Notes: generated by a model from the letters alone, not told the origin. A stretch of DNA of 64,000 nt from Neoalteromonas arenosi (GCF_030362855.1 NZ_JAUCBP010000007.1:1054675-1118674); one strand, 5' to 3'; shown: positions 8,646-16,939, numbered from the stretch's first letter. Numbers and translations are program-made.

Positions 8646-9392
8646 ATGAAGCTGGACGATGTTAAAAAGCTCCATCAAAAGAAATATCGCTCACAATTTG
8701 GCTACTATCTGGTTGAGGGAGAACATCTCATACTCGAGTTACAAAAAGCGTTACCAGATGAAGCCGCTGCTGCTGACATCACGTTGTATGTAACTGAGTC
8801 CAACGTAGAATGGGCCAAACAGTTAAGCGCTGGATTTGAGTTGTCAGTGGTCAGCGACAAACACATGGCTCAGCTCAGTGACACTAAATCGCCCCAAGGA
8901 ATGATTGCGAGAGTCCCACTAGTAAGCTTAAGCGCGAGTGTGGAAGACTCTACTACACAAGCCAAGCGCTGTATTTATCTGCACGAAGTACAAGATCCAG
9001 GAAACCTCGGTACCATCATTCGCACACTCGCTTGGTTTGGCCAATTTAAGCTACTGTTAAGCCCAAACAGCGTCGATCCTTACAATTCAAAAGTGGTGCG
9101 CGCCAGCATGGGCGCAATTTTTAGCTTACCCATAGAGCTGGATGTAGCACTAGAGTCCCTACCCGATCGCTTCGAGAGATTTGCATATTTGGATTTGCAA
9201 GGCAGTGCTATCAACTCGTCTGAATTCGCTGATTTCGACTGTTACTTATTTGGCAATGAAGCACGCGGCGTTCCCCATCAAGCGCTTACGCAATTTAATG
9301 CTAAGCCATATACCATCGCAGGCAGTGGCGTTATAGACTCGCTTAATTTGGCCAGCTCAGTGAGTATTTGCGCGTATCAGCTATCGGTTTAG
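8646..9392 (+). CDS. TrmH/SpoU-family RNA 2'-O-methyltransferase
   Basis: A 248-residue SPOUT-class RNA methyltransferase. The three family motifs are present: motif 1 HEVQDPGNLGTIIRTLAWFG, motif 2 LFGNEARGVP, and motif 3 SLNLASSVSICAYQ. These form the knotted SAM-binding site. The N-terminal ~100 residues resemble the RNA-binding substrate domain of RlmB-like proteins. ATG 8646 is chosen; the frame is open back to 8538 but overlaps the rlmE start. The exact RNA target is not clear. The last 31 codons (from 9303) are duplicated 15 kb away at 24206-24298, with only two synonymous differences. This makes the 3' end the apparent insertion site of the island. Confidence 0.88.
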   Translation: MKLDDVKKLHQKKYRSQFGYYLVEGEHLILELQKALPDEAAAADITLYVTESNVEWAKQLSAGFELSVVSDKHMAQLSDTKSPQGMIARVPLVSLSASVEDSTTQAKRCIYLHEVQDPGNLGTIIRTLAWFGQFKLLLSPNSVDPYNSKVVRASMGAIFSLPIELDVALESLPDRFERFAYLDLQGSAINSSEFADFDCYLFGNEARGVPHQALTQFNAKPYTIAGSGVIDSLNLASSVSICAYQLSV

Positions 9393-9395
9393 TGT
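9303..9395 (+). repeat. Left 93-bp direct repeat (attL-like)
   Basis: It covers the last 30 codons and stop of the TrmH-family gene plus three bases. It matches 24206-24298 at 91 of 93 positions by eye. The two differences (A/G at 9320, G/A at 9341) are both at third codon positions and synonymous. The match ends sharply after AGTGT. Confidence 0.9.
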
Positions 9396-9519
9396 TTAAA
9401 AAAATAAAGCATAAGACAGTTTTTAAACAAGACAACTAAGTTATCTATTTTGATTACACCTCTCCATCCCTAGGCTAATCGAACGTTTCAATGATCACTG
9501 ACATAATAGTACTTGTCGC

Positions 9520-10137
9520 TCAAGCATGTTTCCGATTTAGTGCTAAGCCAATAATATTAGTTAGATAAATCTCAACGTACTCTGGTAACCATTTATTATC
9601 GTCTATTTTTTTAAACCGCTCTTTGAGGTTCTCTTTGTTCTTTGAACTAAGGTGAACAATCTTCCAAGTATTCTGAGGATTACCTTCATCACCTTGAACA
9701 CCGTGTTGTACGTGGAAAACAGGTTGTGTTTTACTCTTCTTAAAATTTCCGTATTCAGCAGAAGTAGCTTGTAGTTCGCCAATGAATGTAACTATTTTTG
9801 AGCTGTGGTCGACATGAACGCTCTCTATCACTGTTCCATACTTTGTTTCGTCTAACCAAAGGCGTTGTAATGATACTCTCGTAAAAGTTTCAACATTGCC
9901 CTTAATCTCCCCCCCCCATGCTAAAGCGGAATTTGGTTGAACAACAGACGGTATAAATAAGTCTGGTCTCCTAGCTTTCATAACTTCCATATCCCATAAC
10001 TGGCTCTTTGTCATGCAAAATCGAGAGCCACACGAATAATGCTCTCCTAGCACACCATTTATGTCTAGCGGGTCCAGCTCTATTTTAGTAAATCGGGAAC
10101 ACTCCCAAGCTCGGTTAAATGCATTTAAATGATTCAT
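9520..10137 (-). CDS. Unknown island protein with a nine-G tract in the coding sequence
   Basis: I do not recognise this 205-residue protein. It is polar, without a signal peptide or membrane segment. It has several tryptophans and two cysteines near residue 40 (HYSCGSRFCM), which could bind metal or form a disulfide. The coding strand carries nine consecutive Gs (complement of 9909-9917), which encode W-G-G-E. A slip there would change frame about 75 codons in. It is the outermost gene at the left island end, 150 bases downstream of the pirin-FMN reductase-DUF2798 unit. Nothing in it suggests an integrase. Confidence 0.55.
   Translation of the reverse strand: MNHLNAFNRAWECSRFTKIELDPLDINGVLGEHYSCGSRFCMTKSQLWDMEVMKARRPDLFIPSVVQPNSALAWGGEIKGNVETFTRVSLQRLWLDETKYGTVIESVHVDHSSKIVTFIGELQATSAEYGNFKKSKTQPVFHVQHGVQGDEGNPQNTWKIVHLSSKNKENLKERFKKIDDNKWLPEYVEIYLTNIIGLALNRKHA
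9909..9917. repeat. Homopolymer tract of nine Cs (nine Gs on the coding strand)
   Basis: Nine consecutive Cs lie inside the 9520-10137 gene. Homopolymers of this length are prone to slipped-strand errors and would switch the reading frame if one base were gained or lost. Confidence 0.8.
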
Positions 10138-10287
10138 AAGTTTTATCCTAACTTAATTGTGTTATTTGCAGGCATCTCTATGAGAAATCAGATCTGCCTT
10201 CAAACACTGCTAATTTTTTTGGACAATCGACTAATAACATAAAAGGTGTCGTCAATTTCGCTAGTAATTAAATTGAAAGCAATACCA

Positions 10288-10515
10288 CTACTTGTCAGAA
10301 ACAATTTTTGATAACAAGCGATGGGTAAGCGGCACGACAAATAAACTAAATGGAAAAGCCACGAGCATTGCTACAATCCATGCGTAAGGCCAAGCAGAAA
10401 GTACTTCAGCAAGGGTTTCTAACTCGATAACCATCATAGTCAAAGACACCACACCGGACATCAAAAATGACATAACAAATGAAAAAGCATAAGACGCGAA
10501 TTTTATCGGGATCAT
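10288..10515 (-). CDS. DUF2798 small membrane protein
   Basis: A 75-residue protein with two membrane segments, FVMSFLMSGVVSLTMMVI and WIVAMLVAFPFSLFVVP, and a W-x-x-AW-x-x-A-F-P type centre typical of DUF2798. Function is unknown for the family. GAGG precedes the start at a good distance. It lies 27 bases after the FMN reductase gene and is probably the third gene of the pirin operon, so it should come under the palindromic operators at 12047-12113. Confidence 0.75.
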   Translation of the reverse strand: MIPIKFASYAFSFVMSFLMSGVVSLTMMVIELETLAEVLSAWPYAWIVAMLVAFPFSLFVVPLTHRLLSKIVSDK

Positions 10516-10542
10516 GACACCGACCTCGTAATTAAAAAGAGC

Positions 10543-11073
10543 TTAGATGCAGTCTAATGTCGCGAGAGCCGCTTGCAGTTCCGACACGAGTTCAGTGTTA
10601 GAAAGCCGCCCATTCTCTAAGTCAAAGTTGTCGTAGAAGTATGGGATCGATAGTGTGGCAACTACATTTCCATCGAAGTATTGCGCAGAGTCACGCGCTA
10701 AAGACAATACACTATTGGCACCACCAGGCCCAGGTGATGTTGACAACATAACTATCGACTTCCCTTGATATACTTTTGCATTAATGCGGGATGCCCAATC
10801 TAAAAGATTCTTAAATGCAGCCGTATAATTACCATTGTGCTCGGCGTAAGAAATTAACAAAGCGTCCACATTTGCAACTCGATTTAAAAAACCGTAGGCA
10901 GCATCAGGAATTCCGTGAGCTTCCTCTAGGTCATTACTATAAATGGGCATGTCGTAATCATTGATATCTATCACATCGATGCTATGGTGACCCAATAATG
11001 ATGTAGCGTAGGCGACTAAAGCCTTATTGATAGACTTACGGCTGTTACTTGCAGCGAGAGCTAAAATCTTCAT
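10543..11073 (-). CDS. NADPH-dependent FMN reductase family protein
   Basis: A 176-residue flavodoxin-like protein of the FMN_red family, which moves electrons from NAD(P)H to FMN, quinones or other acceptors. The phosphate-binding loop is in ALAASNSRKSINKALV. The family stretch is AEHNGNYTAAFKNLLDW, followed by SPGPGGANSVL. GAGGAT precedes the ATG. It lies 33 bases after the pirin gene and 27 bases before the DUF2798 gene, so the three form one unit. Quinone or electrophile reduction is a reasonable guess from family and context but is not shown. Confidence 0.85.
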   Translation of the reverse strand: MKILALAASNSRKSINKALVAYATSLLGHHSIDVIDINDYDMPIYSNDLEEAHGIPDAAYGFLNRVANVDALLISYAEHNGNYTAAFKNLLDWASRINAKVYQGKSIVMLSTSPGPGGANSVLSLARDSAQYFDGNVVATLSIPYFYDNFDLENGRLSNTELVSELQAALATLDCI

Positions 11074-11106
11074 CCTTATCCTCTTTAAAAAACTTCTAAT
11101 TAGCGG

Positions 11107-12009
11107 TTAAACCAGTTTCCCTAACTTGCCTGCAGAATAATCTGATTCTATTTGTGCGATTTCTGTTTCTGAGCCCATGAGAAAAGGCCCCTTCTGGATA
11201 TAGGGTTCGTTGACAGGCTTTCCGGCAAACAGTGCAAAATGAGCTTGCTCAGCACAGGGGTTGACTACATGCATAACTAGCTCGGTATCTGATGAAACTT
11301 CAGATACTGAAACGGCTTGACCAGAAGATAGGCGGACATGTTTTCCGTCAATCAAGACAAGTAGTTCACCTTTCACGACATAGAACCATGCATTTTCACC
11401 AATCTGTAACTGATGAGAAAAGGTCTTATTTGAATTAATTTTCCCATCTAAAATAGTCATAGGTAATGCGGGGGATTGCTCCCCTACGATGCCATTGCTT
11501 TGACCCAGTACAACTCTTACCCGACTCCCCTCACACTCGATATGAGGCATATTTTCGGCTTTCACATGGAGTGATTTCGGTGTACTCATTCTTTGATCTG
11601 ACGGCAAATTTACGAATACTTGCAACCCATGAATTGTCGAACCTTCGCGAGGTGACTCATCATGAATAGCGCCAGAACCGGCCTTTAGCCAGTATAAATC
11701 TCCTGGCATTATGTCGAAATCATTGCCCAGTGAGTCGCGGTTGTGAAACAGGCCCTCACTGTCTTCAAATATGACAGAGACAGCAGAGAGGCCTGCATGA
11801 GGATGTGCTCCAAAGGTCGGCTTAGTCATTGTGTAATGGTCAACCATTACCAGCGGGTCCATAGTTCCTGAAAAATTTTTATCCCGAAAAGCTAGGGCAC
11901 TAAAACCATCTTCAATTTTAAACATCTCACCAGAGATCGCCTGAGAAATACTAGAGTTCATAATTTGATTATCAGAAGTTTCAATAATCGAATTCATTAA
12001 TGCATTCAT
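11107..12009 (-). CDS. Pirin family protein
   Basis: A 300-residue bicupin of the pirin family. The N-terminal cupin carries the metal ligands in FGAHPHAGLSAVSVI and GSGAIHDESP. Conserved pieces include DPLVMVDHY and, later, LQVFVNLP and AHFALFAGKPVNEPYIQKGPF split across the C-terminal half. Some bacterial pirins oxidise quercetin-like flavonols; others act in redox regulation. It heads the operon pirin-FMN reductase-DUF2798. Two copies of the island palindrome lie 38 and 89 bases upstream of its start, so it is likely one of the main targets of the island's LysR regulator. Confidence 0.9.
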   Translation of the reverse strand: MNALMNSIIETSDNQIMNSSISQAISGEMFKIEDGFSALAFRDKNFSGTMDPLVMVDHYTMTKPTFGAHPHAGLSAVSVIFEDSEGLFHNRDSLGNDFDIMPGDLYWLKAGSGAIHDESPREGSTIHGLQVFVNLPSDQRMSTPKSLHVKAENMPHIECEGSRVRVVLGQSNGIVGEQSPALPMTILDGKINSNKTFSHQLQIGENAWFYVVKGELLVLIDGKHVRLSSGQAVSVSEVSSDTELVMHVVNPCAEQAHFALFAGKPVNEPYIQKGPFLMGSETEIAQIESDYSAGKLGKLV

Positions 12010-12046
12010 TTCTAATTACCTGTTGTCGCTATAAATCGATACATTA

Positions 12047-12062
12047 ATTCTACATGTAGAAC
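12047..12062. promoter_or_regulatory. Island palindrome site 1 (upstream of pirin operon)
   Basis: ATTCTA-CATG-TAGAAC. It matches the island consensus RTTCYA-N4-TRGAAC; the inner 14 bases are a perfect palindrome. It has the T-N11-A form common in LysR-type operators and lies 38 bases upstream of the pirin start. Confidence 0.7.
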
Positions 12063-12097
12063 GATAAACACCGATAGCTAGAAAAATCAAAAGCTAA

Positions 12098-12113
12098 GTT
12101 CCACATTTGGAAC
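12098..12113. promoter_or_regulatory. Island palindrome site 2 (upstream of pirin operon)
   Basis: GTTCCA-CATT-TGGAAC, with perfect 6-base arms. It lies 51 bases centre-to-centre (about five helical turns) from site 1, an arrangement that would suit a LysR tetramer contacting both sites. Confidence 0.7.
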
Positions 12114-12264
12114 GAAAAAGATAACCAAGGAAGAGTTTTAGACTCGCGTTGAAGAGGTTCTATTTTAACAGCCACCAAAGTCTTAAAAATACTTATTGCC
12201 AGCATTAATATCTGCGCACTGATCCATTCTTGAATGTGGTATGTCCAAGTCACACTTAAACTGT

Positions 12265-12515
12265 ATGGATAAACACATCATGAATACAATATCGATGGCT
12301 TTCACAATGTTGGTTTACGCATCTGTTGGATATTATATTGTGCTAATGGGTGGGATAACTGGCTGTATTTTATTGTTTTACCGCCTCTTTTCTTTGGATT
12401 ATTTATGATACTTGCTGCTCGCATTCCCCAAGCCAAAGAAGCACATAACGAAAACTATAAAAAACGCGCAATATCATCTTCTAGTCATAAGCATCATCAA
12501 TATCAAAATCGCTGA
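12265..12515 (+). pseudogene. Frameshifted small membrane protein gene
   Basis: Two overlapping open frames read as one broken protein. The first (12265-12408) gives MDKHIMNTISMAF followed by a hydrophobic segment, then degenerates after GYYIVLMG. The next frame continues from about 12340 with DNWLYFIVLPPLFFGLFMIL and a polar tail RIPQAKEAHNENYKKRA, stopping at 12513-12515. The most economical reading is a one-base indel near the GGTGGG run at 12349-12354 in a gene for a protein of about 83 residues with two membrane segments. It may be a real pseudogene or a sequencing error. Its orientation is opposite to its neighbours. Confidence 0.45.
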
Positions 12516-12657
12516 GTTGTCGACTCAAAGACACGCAATAATCCAGTGACTGTAATTTGTCTTCAGTAGATCGTTGATTGCTCGAGGATGAAAGGTAGGG
12601 GAACACTCTTCCAGAGCTTTTTATGATTACTTGCTATCTGTTTCAGAGTGAAATGAG

Positions 12658-13221
12658 TCAGAATGAACCTTTCATTTTAGTAACAGTACTCACAACCCTT
12701 TTTGCGAGATACTCCGCGCTGCGTACATCAGAATCAGCAGCTTTGCCGTCCTCACTATGCGCCGTTACACCCAGCTGGCAACCCAATCTATTAACGTTCT
12801 TGTTTTTGTCGCCAAACGGAGCATCGAGTCCTAACCACAACATTCCATGCTGACTAGAAAAAGTTACTAAATATTGCAACGTTGATGATTGATCGCCGTT
12901 CATACCACTTCCAGAAGTTATTCCACAAGCGATTTTCCCCGCCCATGATTGCCGCTCCCAAAATTCGCTAGTTGAATCAGCGAACGCTTTAAACTGAGCA
13001 GAGACAGAGCCCATATAAGTAGGTGAAGCAAAAATAATTGCATTGCAATTATGCAAGTCAGTCATCAATGAGCGATTCTCAAACCGTCCCTCGATAATCT
13101 CTTTTCCGCAAATTTTATGCGAAATGTATGCAACGCTCATTTTAGTAAATTGCTTACACACAGCTGAGACTAAGGTCCCTGTAATGTCTGTAGCAGAAAA
13201 ATAAACTATTCCTATTTTCAT
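12658..13221 (-). CDS. Flavodoxin family protein
   Basis: A 187-residue flavodoxin-fold protein related to WrbA-type NAD(P)H:quinone oxidoreductases and multimeric flavodoxins. The N-terminus KIGIVYFSATDITGTLVSAV forms the FMN phosphate loop. ASPTYMGSVSAQFKAFADST and CGITSGSGMNGDQSSTLQ are the expected flavin-contact regions. ATG 13221 is preferred to the GTG one codon earlier; AGGT precedes it. It follows the secreted hydrolase gene by 56 bases and is probably co-transcribed with it, downstream of island palindrome site 3. Acceptor unknown. Confidence 0.8.
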   Translation of the reverse strand: MKIGIVYFSATDITGTLVSAVCKQFTKMSVAYISHKICGKEIIEGRFENRSLMTDLHNCNAIIFASPTYMGSVSAQFKAFADSTSEFWERQSWAGKIACGITSGSGMNGDQSSTLQYLVTFSSQHGMLWLGLDAPFGDKNKNVNRLGCQLGVTAHSEDGKAADSDVRSAEYLAKRVVSTVTKMKGSF

Positions 13222-13277
13222 CACTTTTACCTATTTTCACACTATCAGTGAAATAAACACTGTAATTCAATTAAAGG

Positions 13278-14360
13278 TTACCGTTCTGTAGTGAGTATCC
13301 ATTTAGCAATAGTCCCTGCAAAACCATCAACAAATCGTTTCTCTAAAGTTGCATACTCTTCTCGCTGTCCAGTATTCGCCTTCTGAAAGTAGTGGTTCGC
13401 ATCCTTAAAAGTCACAAATTTGTAGGTTGCGGCTGATTTTAATAAGGCGTTCTCCATCCTATCTTTATTTTGCTCTATTGTTACTTGTAAATCTTTCCCT
13501 CCAAATAGCGCCAAAACGGGCACAGAAAGCTTGCTATAGTCCACTGCAGTATCATGGTAAAGGAAAGATGTAAGTGACGGTAAACCGTATATTATTTTGA
13601 ATTCCTCCGCCATTGACTTGGCGAGCTTTTGAATTGCGACTTCGTCTTTCTGTTCAGGAGCGGTGGCGCGTAATGAGGCTGTTGTCGCACCTATAAATTG
13701 ACGCAAAGCATGCTCCTCGTTTTTGCCCGCAGAGATAGATGCCATCAATTTATTGTGAGCCGAAACTTCTTCTTCAACTATGTCTTTGTCTATGTCAAGG
13801 TCCTCATACTCTTCCCTTAGTTGATAGGTAACAACTTCTACAAGAGGCACAGCTGGTGCGCCCATAAGAATCACTTTGGCTATATCCTGATTTTCAGCAG
13901 CAATATTCGCAGCAACGATCCCGCCTTGACTATGTCCAAGCAAAATAAACTTGTTGAATTCGTATGTTTTATGAGCTTTGAAGTAGGAGATTATCGCTTC
14001 AACATCATGGACATGATCCTCTAACGTACTACCTGGAAAGTTTCCTGTACTTTCGCCCACCCCTCTATCATCAAAGCGAAAACTAGATATTCCAAATCCT
14101 CCCAACTGTTGAGAAAGCTTTTTAAAAATTTTAAAACCATCGAGCGTTTCATCTCTATCTTGAGGGCCACTTCCGGAAAGCATTATCACTAAGGAGCCGA
14201 TTTTCCTGTCGTTAGGTATTGTTAACGAACCTCCAATTGAAACTGTTTCTGTCGAAATTATTTGATCAACTTCATAATAATCACTTTCTGCTCGTGCAGA
14301 GTTGCCAAATAAAAAACTTAAGAAAAACCAAAGTAAGATTGAATTTATAATATTAAACAT
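13278..14360 (-). CDS. Secreted alpha/beta hydrolase
   Basis: A 360-residue protein with a signal peptide (residues ~1-24, ending SARA) and an alpha/beta-hydrolase fold. The oxyanion region is LSGSGPQDRD. The nucleophile elbow is GHSQGG with Ser144. A likely acid lies in FGGKDLQVT, and the catalytic His in DANHYFQ near the C-terminus. The motif RFDDRGVGES is common in the COG1073-type hydrolases. It should act in the periplasm or outside on an ester. A flavodoxin gene follows at 56 bases. Palindrome site 3 lies 231 bases upstream of its start, farther than for other units. Confidence 0.85.
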   Translation of the reverse strand: MFNIINSILLWFFLSFLFGNSARAESDYYEVDQIISTETVSIGGSLTIPNDRKIGSLVIMLSGSGPQDRDETLDGFKIFKKLSQQLGGFGISSFRFDDRGVGESTGNFPGSTLEDHVHDVEAIISYFKAHKTYEFNKFILLGHSQGGIVAANIAAENQDIAKVILMGAPAVPLVEVVTYQLREEYEDLDIDKDIVEEEVSAHNKLMASISAGKNEEHALRQFIGATTASLRATAPEQKDEVAIQKLAKSMAEEFKIIYGLPSLTSFLYHDTAVDYSKLSVPVLALFGGKDLQVTIEQNKDRMENALLKSAATYKFVTFKDANHYFQKANTGQREEYATLEKRFVDGFAGTIAKWILTTER

Positions 14361-14792
14361 GAAAGCTCTCCGCGCAAATACCTTAAATTGTCGATATATA
14401 AAACATCACCAACTTCAAACGCTTCACCTCCAACAACGGTTAAAACGATTAAATTAGTAAATTCACTTTTAGCATCCCAAATCTGATTCAGGGCAGAAAG
14501 CTATACTGATGTTTTCTTTAGAACGTAAATTCTTTGGATCAGCTTAGCAGGGCGCTAGTAAGGGGGTAAACGAACAAAAAACGAATTCACCATTCCATTT
14601 TTGGAACTCTAATTTCGTTGCGATTCAGAAAGATTTGTTTGTTTAAAGGTGATAGTGCAGCCAGATATCTCTTAATTATGAACCAGCTCCCGACCACGCC
14701 AATGGGAAAAATTCAGTACCGTCTAATCTAACTTAAGTCTACTTTTAAGCAGTGGGGGCTGACCAACACGAATAGATATACAATCACTTAGA
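14361..14792. other. 432-bp non-coding stretch with island palindrome site 3
   Basis: No credible gene is visible on either strand. The notable element is the palindrome at 14592-14607. The segment is A+T-rich and must carry the promoter of the secreted hydrolase gene, whose start is at 14360. The 231-bp gap between site and start is unusual and leaves room for a long leader. Confidence 0.6.
14592..14607. promoter_or_regulatory. Island palindrome site 3 (upstream of hydrolase-flavodoxin unit)
   Basis: ATTCCA-TTTT-TGGAAC. It matches RTTCYA-N4-TRGAAC, with perfect inner arms TTCCA/TGGAA. Confidence 0.65.
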
Positions 14793-15233
14793 TCAATTCA
14801 TACGATTCATTAATGATAATATATCCACAATTTCCTTTTGAATATTTAACGTATATTGCGGGGCACTCGATGATTTCAAATATTCTAGAGTTTTCATAGA
14901 CGTTGCCAAAAAATCAAACTTTCCATTGACATCTATATCAGCCCCCTCAGCGGCCCTTGACTTTCGTCTTGGAAAACTCATAACAGCATAAGTATCAGAG
15001 CTGATCGCTCCTATATCTTTCAAGCGCTTTGATAGCTCAGCTAGTTCGCCCTCAGTGATAGCCTGAACATCATACAAACGCCCTAGCACCTCAATTTCTT
15101 CACCGCTGTGATTGTTCGAAAATATTATAGACTCCGAACTATCAGACACCTGATTATTTTTATTTACGGGTTCGTGAAAGTTTCGTGTGTTATTCATTGA
15201 AAGGCTCGCGGCTTGTAAGCTTTTGATATCCAC
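14793..15233 (-). CDS. Hypothetical island protein
   Basis: I do not recognise this 146-residue protein. It is hydrophilic, with an asparagine- and serine-rich first 45 residues, a helical segment EGELAELSKRLKDIGAI, and a basic stretch FPRRKSRAAEGADIDV. There is no signal peptide, membrane segment or cysteine. The start is GTG with GGATGG-like bases just upstream. It follows the GNAT acetyltransferase gene by 61 bases and may share its transcript and palindrome site 4. The first residues resemble the low-complexity N-termini seen in some flagellar or secretion accessory proteins, but this is not enough for a call. Confidence 0.5.
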   Translation of the reverse strand: MDIKSLQAASLSMNNTRNFHEPVNKNNQVSDSSESIIFSNNHSGEEIEVLGRLYDVQAITEGELAELSKRLKDIGAISSDTYAVMSFPRRKSRAAEGADIDVNGKFDFLATSMKTLEYLKSSSAPQYTLNIQKEIVDILSLMNRMN

Positions 15234-15294
15234 TCTCCATCCTTATTGAACTTAACGCTTAAAATAATGGTAGTAAGACCCGTCACATAAATAT

Positions 15295-15744
15295 TTAGGT
15301 CGATATTTTTCTGACGTAATAATTAAAGTCTTCGACAGGCGAAAAACCCGTCTTTTCATAAAGCGACTTTGCAGAAAAATTATTTATTTGAGTTGAAAGT
15401 TCAATGCCACTTGCTCCTAACTCAACAGCTTTTTCGCACGCAGCTTCTATAAGTCCTCTTCCAACACCCGCATTGCGATTATTTTCAGAAACATATAAAT
15501 CGTTCAGATAAAGAATTGGAGTCATGGCTACTGAAGAAAATGAAGGATACAATTGCGCAAATCCTATACTTAAGCCTTCTTGAGAAACTGCCAATAGAAC
15601 TATTGATTCGCGTTGTCGCATCCTTTTTTCAATGAATTTATTTGCAGCTGGTAAATTACTTTTTTGGCCATAAAATCGACGATATAAATCAAATAGTTCA
15701 CAAACTGAATGAATATTCTTTCGCGAGGCTTCAATAACTTTCAT
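15295..15744 (-). CDS. GNAT family N-acetyltransferase
   Basis: A 149-residue protein of the GCN5-related acetyltransferase fold, which moves the acetyl group of acetyl-CoA to an amine. Motif A, the CoA pyrophosphate loop, is in NRNAGVGRGLIEAAC. The strand before it is PILYLNDLYVSE. The usual end motif is SAKSLYEKTGF. Substrate is unknown. Palindrome site 4 lies 122 bases upstream of its start. It probably heads a two-gene unit with the hypothetical gene at 14793-15233. Confidence 0.85.
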   Translation of the reverse strand: MKVIEASRKNIHSVCELFDLYRRFYGQKSNLPAANKFIEKRMRQRESIVLLAVSQEGLSIGFAQLYPSFSSVAMTPILYLNDLYVSENNRNAGVGRGLIEAACEKAVELGASGIELSTQINNFSAKSLYEKTGFSPVEDFNYYVRKIST

Positions 15745-15866
15745 TTCAAGATCTCAATGTATCTAGTAAGTCGCGATAAAAAATCGTAACGACTTACACA
15801 AAACAATAATCCGTTTAGTTTGCCTATAAATCGCATATGAATAAATGTCCGAAAAAGCAACATTCA

Positions 15867-15882
15867 ATTCCATTTATAGAAC
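15867..15882. promoter_or_regulatory. Island palindrome site 4 (upstream of GNAT gene)
   Basis: ATTCCA-TTTA-TAGAAC. It matches RTTCYA-N4-TRGAAC with one mismatch between the arms. It lies in the gap between the GNAT and Rossmann-fold genes. Confidence 0.65.
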
Positions 15883-15968
15883 AATAAAGAACGTTTAATC
15901 GACTGAAGAGTTCTCGAATGATGATGTTTAGAGATTCTTTCGGACAATGCGACTACTACAGAGCGATT

Positions 15969-16712
15969 TTAACTATCTTTAAGCTCACTGTTGTATATTA
16001 CGGGCATTTTTTTGCACCAAGCTTTCCATAAATCCGGTTCATTGACCAATCTAGACATTAGATTTGCCACATTAATTCTACTTGTTTTGCCAGGGTTAAA
16101 AATAGCGTTTCGGATCGGAGATTCACAAAGTGTGTAATATGTAACGTATTCCTTATTTACCAATGTGTCAGGCCTTAAAATCACCCAATCAATAAGGTCG
16201 TTCTCGGTACTACTTGCAGATAAAAGATTGACTGCTAACTCATTGTCTTTTTGAGGAGGGATTAATTTTCGAATGATAGCAATCATTACTTTTTGGGATA
16301 TGGGGGGTTGCTCATTGTTAAATTCATTCATACACCCTGTCGACGCCATTAAAACTAATTTTACAGCTGAGTGTGGTAGTGTTTCATTTATTGCGTTAAT
16401 GGTTCTTGAAACAACCCCAGAGACTAGCTTCCTAGGCTCTCCCCAAACCCCTTTGAATGACAAATTATGCCCCAACGTAAAAAGAACATAATCCATACCT
16501 TTAATGAGTGACTGATATTCTTTATCCGTTAGCTTGGACACGTTTACAATGTGTATATTAAACTTCGGATTATTTAATAAAGATGTAGAAATCCAATTTT
16601 CACGGCGAGCAACAGCATTAACCTCAATATCCAGGTCTAAAAGTTGTTTGACTAAAAGTTGCCCAGTCCTTCCACTGGCGCCAAACAGTAAAACTCTCTT
16701 ATAAGTTTTCAC
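15969..16712 (-). CDS. NAD(P)-binding Rossmann-fold (NmrA/SDR-like) protein
   Basis: A 247-residue protein with a dinucleotide-binding N-terminus, LLFGASGRTGQLLVKQLL, matching the GxxGxxG pattern of atypical short-chain dehydrogenases. Other family-like pieces are DYVLFTLGHN, KLVLMASTGC, and DWVILRPDTLVN, the usual 'LRP' strand of NAD(P)H-binding epimerase-like proteins. A classical Tyr-x-x-x-Lys catalytic pair is not obvious, so it may be a redox sensor or an atypical reductase. It lies 227 bases downstream of the NIPSNAP gene. A separate 24-bp inverted repeat stands directly before its start. Confidence 0.8.
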   Translation of the reverse strand: MKTYKRVLLFGASGRTGQLLVKQLLDLDIEVNAVARRENWISTSLLNNPKFNIHIVNVSKLTDKEYQSLIKGMDYVLFTLGHNLSFKGVWGEPRKLVSGVVSRTINAINETLPHSAVKLVLMASTGCMNEFNNEQPPISQKVMIAIIRKLIPPQKDNELAVNLLSASSTENDLIDWVILRPDTLVNKEYVTYYTLCESPIRNAIFNPGKTSRINVANLMSRLVNEPDLWKAWCKKMPVIYNSELKDS

Positions 16713-16714
16713 AG

Positions 16715-16738
16715 GACATATACTCGTATAAGTATGTC
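16715..16738. promoter_or_regulatory. 24-bp inverted repeat at the start of the Rossmann-fold gene
   Basis: GACATA (16715-16720) and TATGTC (16733-16738) are perfect outer arms around 12 bases that are partly symmetric. The repeat begins 2 bases before the start codon at 16712, so a bound protein would block transcription or translation start. It is unlike the RTTCYA palindromes and suggests a second regulator. Confidence 0.4.
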
Positions 16739-16939
16739 ATCAACAAAAAAATCTAGTAAACCTTCAAGGTTAAACAAGCTCACAATCTCTCTTCTATGTA
16801 ACGATTAATTGTTTTGAAGATAGCTATAAATTCTAGTGATGAAGTTTTGTAAGACCGACCGTTTATATTCGTTGAGTAATATTTTGCGGCGGGATGATTG
16901 ACTTTTACTATTCACCTACTCTCAGTTTGTGAGATCTTT

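Noticed and set aside
12050-12253. Open frame of 67 codons on the minus strand
   Set aside because: It runs across two palindromic operator sites, has no ribosome site, and its translation resembles no protein; treated as chance.
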